DNA of 10,115 bases from assembly GCA_023459535.1 (NCBI GenBank), contig JAEWTK010000069.1, positions 1 through 10,115 on the forward strand, in the 5' to 3' direction. The stretch is from Pseudomonadota bacterium. Its GTDB lineage: Bacteria > Pseudomonadota > Gammaproteobacteria > Burkholderiales > Methylophilaceae. Shown one piece after another: positions 1-7,171 of the stretch. The stretch's first letter is position 1; every line of letters begins with the position of its first letter. Position numbers and translations under genes: made by a program. Under the pieces are notes generated by a model. The model ran no database searches. It saw nothing but the letters and a program-made list of their open reading frames with translations, and was not told where the DNA came from.

Positions 1-1
1 G

Positions 2-304
2 GTCAATGTCTGCGTCGGTGTCATCCGCTATTACGGCGGCATCAACCTCGGCACCGGCGGCCTGGCGCGGGCCTACGGCGGCACGGCCAAGCTGGCGCTG
101 GATGCGGCGGTGCGCATGCCTTATGTCGAAATGGGGGAGATCGGGCTGGAGATGGATTACGCCAGTTTTGACGGTTTCTGCCGCGAGGTGGAAAAGCTCA
201 ACGGCCGCATTCTGGACAAGCAGTTCGACTCCAGTGTCCGCGTACGGGCTTCGGTGCCGGCCAGCGATGCGGCGGCGCTGCAGGCCAAATACCAGCGGCG
301 CTAA
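2..304 (+). CDS. yigZ: YigZ/IMPACT family protein, C-terminal part (5' end outside window)
   Basis: The reading frame is open from the left edge and ends with TAA at 302-304, giving the last 100 residues. Near the visible start is [19 protein letters not shown], the signature of the UPF0029/IMPACT domain (YigZ in E. coli, about 200 residues). The rest matches the small C-terminal DUF1949-like domain, ending in QAKYQRR. The family has a ribosomal protein S5 domain 2-like fold and is linked in eukaryotes to regulation of the kinase GCN2; its bacterial role is poorly defined. About half of the protein is missing on the left. The gene converges on trhO with a 41 bp gap and shows no link to the C1 genes. 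A frame starting at position 6 in another phase is a shadow. Confidence 0.88.
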   Translation, partial: VNVCVGVIRYYGGINLGTGGLARAYGGTAKLALDAAVRMPYVEMGEIGLEMDYASFDGFCREVEKLNGRILDKQFDSSVRVRASVPASDAAALQAKYQRR

Positions 305-345
305 GATGTTTCAACACTAAGACCCACCACCGCGCCGGTTTAGCT

Positions 346-1359
346 TCAGTCCTGTTTCCCGGCTTTGCCGGTTTGGGCGGATTGGCTTGCCTTGTGCCTG
401 ATCTGGTTTGTTTTCGACCGGTTGGCGACGGAGGTGTATTTGGCGCCAACATGCACCTGGTTGCGCTGGCGCGCCAGTTCGATCTGCTTCTGACGTTCCG
501 CCAGTGCGCGTTTCTTTTCTTCACTGACCTTGCCGTGGCAATGTGGGCAGCTGATGCCTTGCTCGAACAGCGGTGATTGTCGCTCCTCGGGGCTCAGCGG
601 ATGGCGGCAGGCTCGGCAGAACTGGTAATCGCCGGGCTTCAAGCCGTGGCCGACGGAAACCCGCTCATCGAAGACGAAGCATTCGCCTTGCCACATGGAT
701 TGTTCTTCCGGCACGGTTTCCAGGTATTTGAGGATGCCGCCCTGCAGGTGATAGACCTCGTCATAACCGAGGCTACGCATATAGGCGGTGGATTTCTCGC
801 AGCGGATACCGCCGGTACAGAACATGGCAACCTTGGGTTTTTCCTTGAGGATGGGGTTTTGCGCCACCCAGAATGGCAGCTCGGAAAAGCTGTGGGTTTG
901 GGGATTGATGGCGCCCTTGAAGGTGCCGATGCCGACTTCGTAATCATTGCGGGTATCGATCAGGATGACGTCCGGGTCGCTGATCAGCGCATTCCAGTCT
1001 TCCGGTTTGACATAGGTGCCAGCCATTTCGCTGGGTTTTACTTCCGGCACACCGAGCGTGACGATTTCCTTTTTCAGCCTGACCTTGAGCCGGTAGAAGG
1101 GCTTTTTATCCGACCAGGATTCCTTGTGTTCGAGGTCGGCCAGCCGCCCCTTGAAGATATCGGCCGAGTGCAGGAAAGCCAGTACCGCGCGGATATCGGC
1201 TTCCATGCCGGCGATGGTGCCGTTGATGCCTTCTTCCGCCAGCAGCAGGGTGCCGGTGATGTCACGGGATTCGCAGAAGGCCAGTAGCGGCTCTCGTAGC
1301 TCCTTGTAGTCGGGCAGGGAGACGAACTTGTAGAGCGCGGCGGTCAGATAACGGGGCAT
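346..1359 (-). CDS. trhO: tRNA uridine(34) hydroxylase TrhO (YceA-type rhodanese protein)
   Basis: The 337-residue product has the full architecture and usual length of the TrhO/YceA family. An N-terminal acylphosphatase-like domain covers about residues 1-100 and includes the [11 protein letters not shown] segment at about 41-51. A rhodanese domain at about 120-215 carries [12 protein letters not shown] and the active-site loop [10 protein letters not shown], with catalytic Cys181. A C-terminal part has paired cysteines (C248/C251 and C271/C274) that could bind zinc, followed by a basic tail rich in Lys, Arg and Gln. In studied members this enzyme uses oxygen to hydroxylate U34 of certain tRNAs, giving 5-hydroxyuridine. 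The ATG at 1359 yields the standard N-terminus ([13 protein letters not shown]); no strong ribosome binding site is visible. It lies 63 bp downstream of the haem-protein gene and might be cotranscribed with it, but its role in tRNA modification is unrelated to C1 metabolism. Confidence 0.95.
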   Translation of the reverse strand: MPRYLTAALYKFVSLPDYKELREPLLAFCESRDITGTLLLAEEGINGTIAGMEADIRAVLAFLHSADIFKGRLADLEHKESWSDKKPFYRLKVRLKKEIVTLGVPEVKPSEMAGTYVKPEDWNALISDPDVILIDTRNDYEVGIGTFKGAINPQTHSFSELPFWVAQNPILKEKPKVAMFCTGGIRCEKSTAYMRSLGYDEVYHLQGGILKYLETVPEEQSMWQGECFVFDERVSVGHGLKPGDYQFCRACRHPLSPEERQSPLFEQGISCPHCHGKVSEEKKRALAERQKQIELARQRNQVHVGAKYTSVANRSKTNQIRHKASQSAQTGKAGKQD

Positions 1360-1422
1360 ATAAGGTCGGCAGTACTGTTCTGTAATGATGGCGGCATGGG
1401 TTATTGAGGTGGCAATGGACGA

Positions 1423-2208
1423 TTATCGGTCATCGAGCCGGATGTCGGCTTCCCAGGCATTGCCGTAGACCTTGCCGTTACGCGACATGATCAGCATCTG
1501 GTACATGCAGGTGAACCACATGAAGGCGGATGCCAGACTATAGCCGAAGCCGCCAATAATGGTGAACCAGGCAAATCCCGGATGCCATTTGGTCAGCCAC
1601 CAGGAAAAGATGTCGAGGATCAGGAAAACGAAGGGCAATGCGATCGTGATCTCTTTCAGCCAGCGTGGGACGTTAACGGACAGGCTGAAGATCAGCGCCA
1701 TGAAAAAGAAAATGAAGCTGATGCCGAACAGGTGGATGTGCGAAACGCGCGTCAGGTTCTGGATGCTGGCGCCTTCATCGATGACGGCGGCTTTTTGCAC
1801 ATCTTCATATTGCGTGAAGTTCGGAATGCCAGGAATTGTGCTGTGGCACTTGATGCAGTGTTGGGCAAAGACCTCACGGAAGCGCGGCTCCCACTCGGAT
1901 TCCGGCGCGCCGTTGCGCGCCCACTTGATGATCTCGGTGCGTACTTCCAGCGGTGCCTTGTCCTGCATGGAGCCGTTCAGCTTGGTCTCCAGTGTGGTGC
2001 CGTTGCGGTTGCCGTAATAGCTGTAGACCACATCATCCAGCGACAGGCCGACTTCGCCGTCGGCCATACCGTGCGTCATCATGATCTGCAGGCCAGCCAT
2101 GCAGAGGCCGAGGCCGATGACCAGCAGATAGCCGATGAACAGTACTTTCAATGTCAGCGGCAGGTTGGGGAGATTAAGCCAGTTGGGGCCGTTGCGGTCG
2201 AACTTCAT
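1423..2208 (-). CDS. Four-helix membrane protein with a single haem-c motif, function unknown
   Basis: I do not recognise a named function for this 261-residue protein. Four hydrophobic segments are visible, at about residues 21-43, 157-178, 186-206 and 213-240. A hydrophilic loop of about 110 residues between the first two holds CIKCH (C118-H122), a classical c-type haem motif, followed by STIPGIPNF. Haem c is attached in the periplasm, so the loop should face the periplasm and both termini the cytoplasm. Histidines at the second helix (SHIHLF, H157 and H159) and H46 near the first could be extra ligands. The product is therefore probably a membrane-bound redox protein. The gene follows fhcC on the same strand after 112 bp and could be read through from the fhc operon. 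Its start lacks a well-spaced ribosome binding site: AAGGA lies about 14 nt upstream. An electron-transfer role in C1 oxidation is inference from position only. Confidence 0.85.
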   Translation of the reverse strand: MKFDRNGPNWLNLPNLPLTLKVLFIGYLLVIGLGLCMAGLQIMMTHGMADGEVGLSLDDVVYSYYGNRNGTTLETKLNGSMQDKAPLEVRTEIIKWARNGAPESEWEPRFREVFAQHCIKCHSTIPGIPNFTQYEDVQKAAVIDEGASIQNLTRVSHIHLFGISFIFFFMALIFSLSVNVPRWLKEITIALPFVFLILDIFSWWLTKWHPGFAWFTIIGGFGYSLASAFMWFTCMYQMLIMSRNGKVYGNAWEADIRLDDR

Positions 2209-2250
2209 GAGGACGCTTGCTTTCCTTCAAAGGGTGGGTCTATCACTGCA

Positions 2251-2278
2251 CCGGATGCGGCATTTCTGCGGCATCCGG
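2251..2278 (-). terminator. Hairpin between fhcC and the haem-protein gene, possible attenuator or processing site
   Basis: Perfect 8 bp arms, CCGGATGC (2251-2258) and GCATCCGG (2271-2278), surround a 12 nt loop in the 112 bp gap after fhcC. No T-rich run follows on the minus strand, so it does not look like a normal rho-independent terminator. It may stabilise the fhc mRNA 3' end or lower read-through into the membrane protein gene. Confidence 0.35.
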
Positions 2279-2320
2279 AGATTGAGTCTCGAATTCATTG
2301 CGTTCAGTTTGGTGATGGAC

Positions 2321-3127
2321 TCATTGCAGGATGAGGATCTCGCCCTTGCCGTCGTTGGCGACATCACCGGCATAACGCTGTACGCGATTGCTGCTGATGC
2401 TGGCAAACTTGCTTGGCAGGGTGCCAAAGGATTTGAACATCAGGCTGAGATAAGGCAACGTGTGTGCACCGCAATCCTGCAGCGTGGCATGCATGGCCGG
2501 CTTGCTGGTCAGTAGCAGGGTGCCGCGGCGCATGCCGTAGCCTACATATTCTCCGACTGTGCCCAGCACGCCGATGGTGCCGGCCAGCATGCGCGAAGCG
2601 CAGTAGCTGCCGACATTGCCTTCTATCAGCAGGGTGCCACGGCGCATCTGGTCACCGACGCGATCACCGGCATTGCCGGTGACAATCACGGTGCCGCCTT
2701 TCATGCCCTTGCGGTCGCCGGGAATGGCGGCAGCCAGGAAGTCGCCGGCATTGCCGTGAATCTGGATCAGGCCGCCGGACATGCCGCTGGCAGCGTAAGC
2801 ATCGACATTGCCATGCACAGTCAGATTGCCGTCACGCATCTGAAAACCGAGATAGGCCCCGGTATCGCCATGGACAGTAATCGTGCCGGACTTCATTTTG
2901 CTGCCGATGTAATCCAGTTTGGCATTGCTGTTGGCAAAGACGATATTGCCGGTATCTCCGCCGGCCAGGTCAAAGGCCTCATCGACACGTAATTGTTTTC
3001 TGCCGTATGGCAACTGGATGGCGGCGATATCCGTCCTGGATTTGCCGGCAAGCTGGTCCGGAGTCAGGGCAGACAGGTCCAGACGTTGCTGCAGCGCTGT
3101 CTTGAGGGTGAAGGTCAGGGCGCTCAT
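2321..3127 (-). CDS. fhcC: Formyltransferase/hydrolase complex subunit C
   Basis: The 268-residue product is homologous to subunit C of archaeal formylmethanofuran dehydrogenase (FwdC/FmdC) and to the GltB C-terminal domain family. Its core, about residues 60-215, is a series of glycine-rich units of the type GTITVHGDTGAYLGFQMRDG and GTLLIEGNVG, which fold as a right-handed beta-helix. In the bacterial Fhc complex FhcC is a structural subunit that works with FhcA, FhcB and FhcD in converting formyl-H4MPT to formate. Its ATG overlaps the TGA of fhcD as ATGA (3127-3124), so translation is probably coupled to fhcD. It is the last fhc gene of the operon. Length and repeat content look intact. Confidence 0.96.
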   Translation of the reverse strand: MSALTFTLKTALQQRLDLSALTPDQLAGKSRTDIAAIQLPYGRKQLRVDEAFDLAGGDTGNIVFANSNAKLDYIGSKMKSGTITVHGDTGAYLGFQMRDGNLTVHGNVDAYAASGMSGGLIQIHGNAGDFLAAAIPGDRKGMKGGTVIVTGNAGDRVGDQMRRGTLLIEGNVGSYCASRMLAGTIGVLGTVGEYVGYGMRRGTLLLTSKPAMHATLQDCGAHTLPYLSLMFKSFGTLPSKFASISSNRVQRYAGDVANDGKGEILILQ

Positions 3128-4071
3128 GCTTTTACTTCCGCAGTCAGGTCGTTCAGGGTCGGGTCGGCCATGATATCGCGCAGATGGAACTGGAACTGTC
3201 CCAGCTTGCCGCCATAATTACCGGCCGAAATTCGTTTGATGCCGTTTTTCGCACCCAGTTCGCAAGCGGCGGCGATGCCGACGCGGGTCGCCTTGCGGAT
3301 GTCGAGGTCGGTCAGGCCATCGATGACGATTTCCATGACCGATTCGATGTCGGGCGACAATTCAGTTTTGGTCAGGCCTTTCAGTGTCGGGCAGAAGGCA
3401 TCGTTGGTCGAAGCGAACATGGCTTTGTACTTGGAGCCGACCTTGGAGCCGGAACGCACGACGCCGCCGGGGAAAGGCATGATGACGTTGGGAATCTTGC
3501 GCATGGCTTCGATCGCCGCTTCGCAGGCTGCCAGCGCCTGTGGCTGCGATTCGGCCAGCACCAGGAAGTTACCTCCACCGACGGCACGCACCATGCCGGT
3601 GGTTTCCTCGGTGATGAACTCGCCGTCCATGACCGGCACGCGCCAGTAGCGCTTGCCGCCGAACTGTTTGGAAATCTGGAAACCGTCGCCGAAGAAGCGC
3701 AGGTTCTTGCCAAGGCTGATGGGTGTTACTTCTTCCTTGCTGCCTTCGATGCCGGAGAAAGCGGCAGCCGTCGGGCATGTCAGGATGCATTGGCCCATGC
3801 GGGTTTCCAGTTGCTTCATCAGTACCGCACTGCCCATGGCAAACATGAGGATGGTCACGCCCGGACGGCCGTCCGGCGTCTGGTCTGGCGTCAGTTCCTT
3901 CTCGATGCCGGCTTCGACGCCGCAACCGATGACGGAAGTGGCAAAGCCGGTCATGGCGTTGGCGGCGTTGTAGGCCCATTTCAGGTTCTGCGCGGTGATG
4001 ATGACGCGCGTGCCGCGCATGTTGAATGCTTCGGCAAAGGTGTCGTCGATGTGGACGCCGTTAATGATCAT
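3124..4071 (-). CDS. fhcD: Formylmethanofuran:H4MPT formyltransferase, Fhc complex subunit D
   Basis: The 315-residue product starts MIINGVHIDDTFAEAFNMRG and matches the Ftr/FhcD family along its length, including IITAQNLKWA, the glycine-rich VIGCGVEAGIE region and the C-terminal end. In methylotrophs FhcD moves the formyl group between H4MPT and methylofuran bound in the Fhc complex. The same frame is open upstream to 4470, but that extension is antisense-like sequence inside fhcA. ATG 4071 is the real start: the family N-terminus begins there and AAGGT sits about 6 nt upstream. The TGA of a 12-codon mini-frame overlaps this ATG, and the 3' end overlaps fhcC by 4 nt. Both overlaps suggest translational coupling that keeps the subunits balanced. 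Confidence 0.96.
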   Translation of the reverse strand: MIINGVHIDDTFAEAFNMRGTRVIITAQNLKWAYNAANAMTGFATSVIGCGVEAGIEKELTPDQTPDGRPGVTILMFAMGSAVLMKQLETRMGQCILTCPTAAAFSGIEGSKEEVTPISLGKNLRFFGDGFQISKQFGGKRYWRVPVMDGEFITEETTGMVRAVGGGNFLVLAESQPQALAACEAAIEAMRKIPNVIMPFPGGVVRSGSKVGSKYKAMFASTNDAFCPTLKGLTKTELSPDIESVMEIVIDGLTDLDIRKATRVGIAAACELGAKNGIKRISAGNYGGKLGQFQFHLRDIMADPTLNDLTAEVKA

Positions 4072-4106
4072 AGCGTGACCTTGTGTTGATATTGGTTGAG
4101 CATCAT
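4068..4106 (-). CDS. 12-codon mini-cistron bridging fhcA and fhcD (putative)
   Basis: The 31 nt gap between fhcA and fhcD is filled by a frame ATG-ATG-CTC to CTA-TGA encoding MMLNQYQHKVTL. Its first ATG overlaps the fhcA stop (ATGA, 4106-4103) and its TGA overlaps the fhcD start (ATGA, 4071-4068). A purine-rich AGAGAGAAAA stretch lies about 5 to 15 nt upstream, inside the end of fhcA. The geometry would let ribosomes ending fhcA reinitiate, read 12 codons and reinitiate again at fhcD. Whether it is translated is unknown, and such a short frame can arise by chance. Confidence 0.35.
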   Translation of the reverse strand: MMLNQYQHKVTL

Positions 4107-5779
4107 GCGGTTTTCTCTCTGCGGCCCTTGCACTCGTGCACCTGGACATGGCCGCGGCCATCGTCGGCGATCTGCTGGTCGGTGACCTTGACGTGTTCCA
4201 TGTTGACCGTGTGGTAGGTCTCGAAATATTTGGCGATTTCCTTTTCGATGCTGCGGTCGAATTCCGGCCGGACCACATGCGTCGTACCCCAGGTGACCTT
4301 GACCACAGAGCCGTTCCTGACCACCAGTTCGCCGTCCTTGAAGACATAATCCGGCTTGCTGAACATCTTTTCGCGATCGGCATGGTCGGTGTAGACGGTG
4401 ATATCTGCCGCGGCACCCACGCCCAGATGGCCGCGGTCATGCAGGCCGACCAGTTTGGCGGCACCGGCACGCGTCATGATGGCGATTTCATACAGGCTGT
4501 ATTCACGATCGATCGAGGCCAGCGTGCTCAGCTTCTGAGCATCTGGGCTGATGCGCGACAGCATGTCGTTGCGGAAGGTCTTGTCGGTCAACAGGCGGAT
4601 CAGGTGCGGGTAGCTGGTGAACGGCGCGCCGTTCGGGTGATCGGTGGTGAGGAAGATGCGCCACGGATCGTCCACCAGCAGGAAGATTTCCAGACCGATG
4701 GCCCATTGCAGGGCGTTGACGAAATTCTGGTCTTTGTACTTGAACGGCACGACGCCGCAACCGGCATCGCATTCGATGTCCATGCAGACCCATTTGTTGG
4801 GGCTGCCTGCGGCATGGTTGCGGAATTGCGCCATGTTGTCACCGGAGGCGGTGACGGTCTGGCCGAACAGGATCTGGCCGACGTCGGCGGAGACGTGCTT
4901 GTTCTTGTTGATCGCTTCGGCGATGCGCGCCGCAGCGGATGAGAACTTGCGGTCGCCTTCGGTGCCGTAGCTGTGGAACTGGATATGGGTCAGGTGCAGT
5001 GGATAGCCCTCGACGCCGGCCATGGTATTGAGCGTGGTCTCGACGTTGCCCGGCACCCCGAGGTTGTTGCCGTGCACATGCAGCGGATGCGGGATGCCCA
5101 GTTCATGCACGGCACGCGACAGGCGTTGCAGTACGTCGCGCGGCGTCACTTGGTAATACGGGTTCTTTTCATCCAGGTCCAGCATGCGCTGGTTGAACTT
5201 GAAAGCGTTGATGCCGCCGGCATTCACGACCTTGATGCCGATTGCCTGGCTGGCATGCAGGGTCCAAGCCACATAGTCATTGATGGCATTCTGGTCCTTG
5301 TTGGCCGCCATCATGCGTAGCAGCAGGTCGTCGCTGCCCAGCATGGCGTAGCCGCCTTTGTCGATGATCGGCGTGTCGCCCATTTCCAGGTGGGCCTGGC
5401 GGGCATTGATCGGCAGAACGGCCGGTTCGAAGCCTGCGGTATACCCCATTTCGGCATAACGGTAACCGGTAGTCAGGGTCGATGGAGCGACATGGCCGCA
5501 ACCGGCGCGACAGTGCTCCGTATGCAAAACCGGATCGGCCCGGTGATCTTCCGGTAGCAGCGTGCGTGCGATATTGACCTTGCCGCCGCCGATGTGCGTG
5601 TGCATGTCGATGGCGCCTGCCATGACGACCTTGCCTGCCAGGTTGTGATCCTGGTCTATGCGTTCTCCGTCGCGGGGGCGGTCGACGATGCGGCCGTCAC
5701 GGATATAAATATCCATGACCTTGCCGTCGATACCATGGGCCGGATCGTAAACAGTGCCGCCGGTCAGTTTGATGAGCAT
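4103..5779 (-). CDS. fhcA: Formyltransferase/hydrolase complex subunit A (formylmethanofuran hydrolase)
   Basis: The 558-residue product is an amidohydrolase-superfamily protein homologous to FwdA/FmdA. The metal-site motif DMHTHIGGGK gives H60 and H62. K183, in AIGIKVVNAGG, is the likely bridging lysine. LHVHGNN (H234, H236) and LTHIQFH (about H265) are further candidate ligands, and LTTDHPNGAPF gives the likely catalytic D380. In bacteria FhcA hydrolyses the formyl group on methylofuran to formate, the last step of the H4MPT pathway. ATG 5779 gives the family N-terminus (MLIKLTGGTVYDP) with AAGGA about 10 nt upstream. It lies 21 nt after fhcB. All expected catalytic residues appear present, so the subunit should be active. 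Confidence 0.97.
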   Translation of the reverse strand: MLIKLTGGTVYDPAHGIDGKVMDIYIRDGRIVDRPRDGERIDQDHNLAGKVVMAGAIDMHTHIGGGKVNIARTLLPEDHRADPVLHTEHCRAGCGHVAPSTLTTGYRYAEMGYTAGFEPAVLPINARQAHLEMGDTPIIDKGGYAMLGSDDLLLRMMAANKDQNAINDYVAWTLHASQAIGIKVVNAGGINAFKFNQRMLDLDEKNPYYQVTPRDVLQRLSRAVHELGIPHPLHVHGNNLGVPGNVETTLNTMAGVEGYPLHLTHIQFHSYGTEGDRKFSSAAARIAEAINKNKHVSADVGQILFGQTVTASGDNMAQFRNHAAGSPNKWVCMDIECDAGCGVVPFKYKDQNFVNALQWAIGLEIFLLVDDPWRIFLTTDHPNGAPFTSYPHLIRLLTDKTFRNDMLSRISPDAQKLSTLASIDREYSLYEIAIMTRAGAAKLVGLHDRGHLGVGAAADITVYTDHADREKMFSKPDYVFKDGELVVRNGSVVKVTWGTTHVVRPEFDRSIEKEIAKYFETYHTVNMEHVKVTDQQIADDGRGHVQVHECKGRREKTA

Positions 5780-5800
5780 GATTCTGGATTCCTTGAAAAC

Positions 5801-7099
5801 TTATAGCGCTTGTTCGATGGCAGTGAGCACGGTGCTCAGGCTGGGCAGGGTGCTCTGGCGCAACTGGCTGAGCGGTAGCGATACCACGTTGTCGGAGCGG
5901 AAGCTGACGCCGTTATGGTCGATGCCGGGTGTGCCTACCGGGATGAATACTTCCGGTTCCTGGTCGAGCTTCATGGCAGCATGGCCGAAGACGACGGTCG
6001 GGATGCTGGTTTGCGGCGGCGTGCGTTCAGGATTGAAGGAAGATATCCAAAGCAGGGCATCGGCCTCGTTGCTATCGAGCAGTTTGTCGGCAGACAGGTA
6101 AAGGGGATCGTATTCCGGGTAACCCTTGCCGAAAGAGGTGCGTATCGGGTAACCCGATATCCAGGCACTGACCTGGTTGGCATTCATCTCGCCTTCATTG
6201 CCACCCAGCGGCAGGCTGGACGAGCGGGTGGTCTGATTGAGGTCTTTCACCAGTTCGCTGATGTTCTGAATCGCCAGTTCGGCATGCGGAAAATCGAGTG
6301 TGGCTGTTGCCCAGGCAATGACGCTGTATTTGGCCGCCTTGAGCCGTTCTGCGAGTTTTTCCAGCTCTGCAACGGCAATGCCTGCCACTTCGGTGACCTG
6401 CAATTTCTTGCCGTTGGCCAGCGCACGCACGGCTGCGGCTACCTCAGGCAGGTGCTCCAGGTCGCATGGCAGCACGTCAGGCTTGGGTCCGTCTGGGGCG
6501 ACGCCGGCTGAAGTGTCGATGTTGCGCCCGCCCAGATAAACGATTTCTCTTTTTGATGTTTCTTGGCCGAACATGGACTCCCGGTTCCAGATGTTGCGTT
6601 CGAAGAAGCGCGGGAAGAGGCTGACGATGTCAGTGCCGACCACGACCAGCAGGTCCACGCGGTTGCGGACTTCGGTCAGGGTAGTGGTCATCCAGCCGGA
6701 ATTCTGTACCACCAGGATGTTGCGCATGAAGGCGTTGGAGTTCATGTGGTCGATGCTGGCACAGGATTTGTCAGCCAGACTCATGATGGCACGCATGCCT
6801 TGGACTTCGGTGCCGAGACCGGAGATTAGAGGCTGATTGGACTGTTTAAGTATTTCGACTGCCCTGGCGATGGCGGCATCAAGGGTTGCGGGCTTGCCGG
6901 CGATGCGTGGGCTGGCATCGACCAATGGACGCTGGAAGAACTGCACGCTTCTGGCGCAGGTATTCGGGCTCACTTCCAGCATGCCGGATGCGTTCCGGCT
7001 TACGGTCAGGTCATCACATAGTAAGCCGCAGGCGGGACAGGCGACATGTTCGTGGATCGTGCTGTTTATATCAGTCTGGCTTTTGCCCGAACTTTGCAT
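5801..7099 (-). CDS. fhcB: Formyltransferase/hydrolase complex subunit B
   Basis: The 432-residue product is homologous to FwdB/FmdB, the molybdopterin-fold subunit of archaeal formylmethanofuran dehydrogenase. The N-terminus has CPACGLLCDDL (C21, C24, C28) and a fourth cysteine at C48 (NTCARS), the arrangement that binds an iron-sulfur cluster in FwdB. The segment that carries the Mo/W-ligating Cys or Sec in FwdB appears here as SNAFMRNILVVQ, with no cysteine. This fits the known role of bacterial Fhc as a hydrolase that does no redox chemistry. FhcB pairs with FhcA. The start was set at ATG 7099, preceded by GAGAG with a 6 nt gap. A TTG start at 7120 would add seven residues and lacks this support. 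It is the first gene of fhcBADC. Confidence 0.95.
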   Translation of the reverse strand: MQSSGKSQTDINSTIHEHVACPACGLLCDDLTVSRNASGMLEVSPNTCARSVQFFQRPLVDASPRIAGKPATLDAAIARAVEILKQSNQPLISGLGTEVQGMRAIMSLADKSCASIDHMNSNAFMRNILVVQNSGWMTTTLTEVRNRVDLLVVVGTDIVSLFPRFFERNIWNRESMFGQETSKREIVYLGGRNIDTSAGVAPDGPKPDVLPCDLEHLPEVAAAVRALANGKKLQVTEVAGIAVAELEKLAERLKAAKYSVIAWATATLDFPHAELAIQNISELVKDLNQTTRSSSLPLGGNEGEMNANQVSAWISGYPIRTSFGKGYPEYDPLYLSADKLLDSNEADALLWISSFNPERTPPQTSIPTVVFGHAAMKLDQEPEVFIPVGTPGIDHNGVSFRSDNVVSLPLSQLRQSTLPSLSTVLTAIEQAL

Positions 7100-7105
7100 T
7101 TGATT

Positions 7106-7110
7106 CTCTC
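7106..7110 (-). promoter_or_regulatory. Ribosome binding site of fhcB, decides the start
   Basis: Read on the minus strand, GAGAG lies 6 nt before ATG 7099. It favours this ATG over the in-frame TTG at 7120, which would place the site inside the coding sequence. Confidence 0.65.
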
Positions 7111-7114
7111 TATA

Positions 7115-7131
7115 ATTCAAAGCGTTTGAAT
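7115..7131. promoter_or_regulatory. Perfect palindrome upstream of fhcB, candidate operator
   Basis: ATTCAAA-GCG-TTTGAAT is a 17 bp inverted repeat with perfect 7 bp arms, centred about 24 bp upstream of the fhcB start. A site of this size and position suits a dimeric regulator, but no regulator gene is in the window and the binding protein is unknown. Confidence 0.45.
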
Positions 7132-7134
7132 TGG

Positions 7135-7147
7135 TGCCAACTTGGCA
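7135..7147. promoter_or_regulatory. Second palindrome upstream of fhcB, candidate operator
   Basis: TGCCAA-C-TTGGCA is a perfect inverted repeat with 6 bp arms and one central base, 3 bp from the first palindrome. The two sites have different sequences, so they may serve different proteins, or one may be part of a transcript hairpin. Confidence 0.4.
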
Positions 7148-7171
7148 ACAGCTATTCTGCGCAAGTATTTA

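Noticed and set aside
359..371. Small hairpin CCGGC-TTT-GCCGG as a terminator for the YigZ-family gene
   Set aside because: It lies inside the trhO coding end, has a 5 bp stem and only TTT after it, too weak to support.
577..1287. 236-codon open frame opposite trhO
   Set aside because: It is antisense to a clear TrhO gene, matches no known family by eye, and long antisense frames are common in GC-rich codon usage.
3184..4089. 301-codon open frame opposite fhcD
   Set aside because: It lies wholly antisense to fhcD, with composition expected from the reversed coding strand and no recognisable domain.
4072..4470. N-terminal extension of fhcD by 133 codons
   Set aside because: The extension overlaps fhcA in another frame, is not Ftr-like, and a ribosome binding site and the family N-terminus point to ATG 4071.
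4136..4942. 268-codon open frame opposite fhcA
   Set aside because: It is antisense to fhcA and shows no family motif or good start signal.
7100..7120. TTG start for fhcB at 7120
   Set aside because: ATG 7099 has GAGAG 6 nt upstream, while the TTG lies in the palindrome and would place that site in the coding region.
7111..7140. Minus-strand promoter TTGGCA-18-ATTATA for fhcB
   Set aside because: Transcription would start near 7104, removing the fhcB ribosome binding site, and the -10 box is poor.
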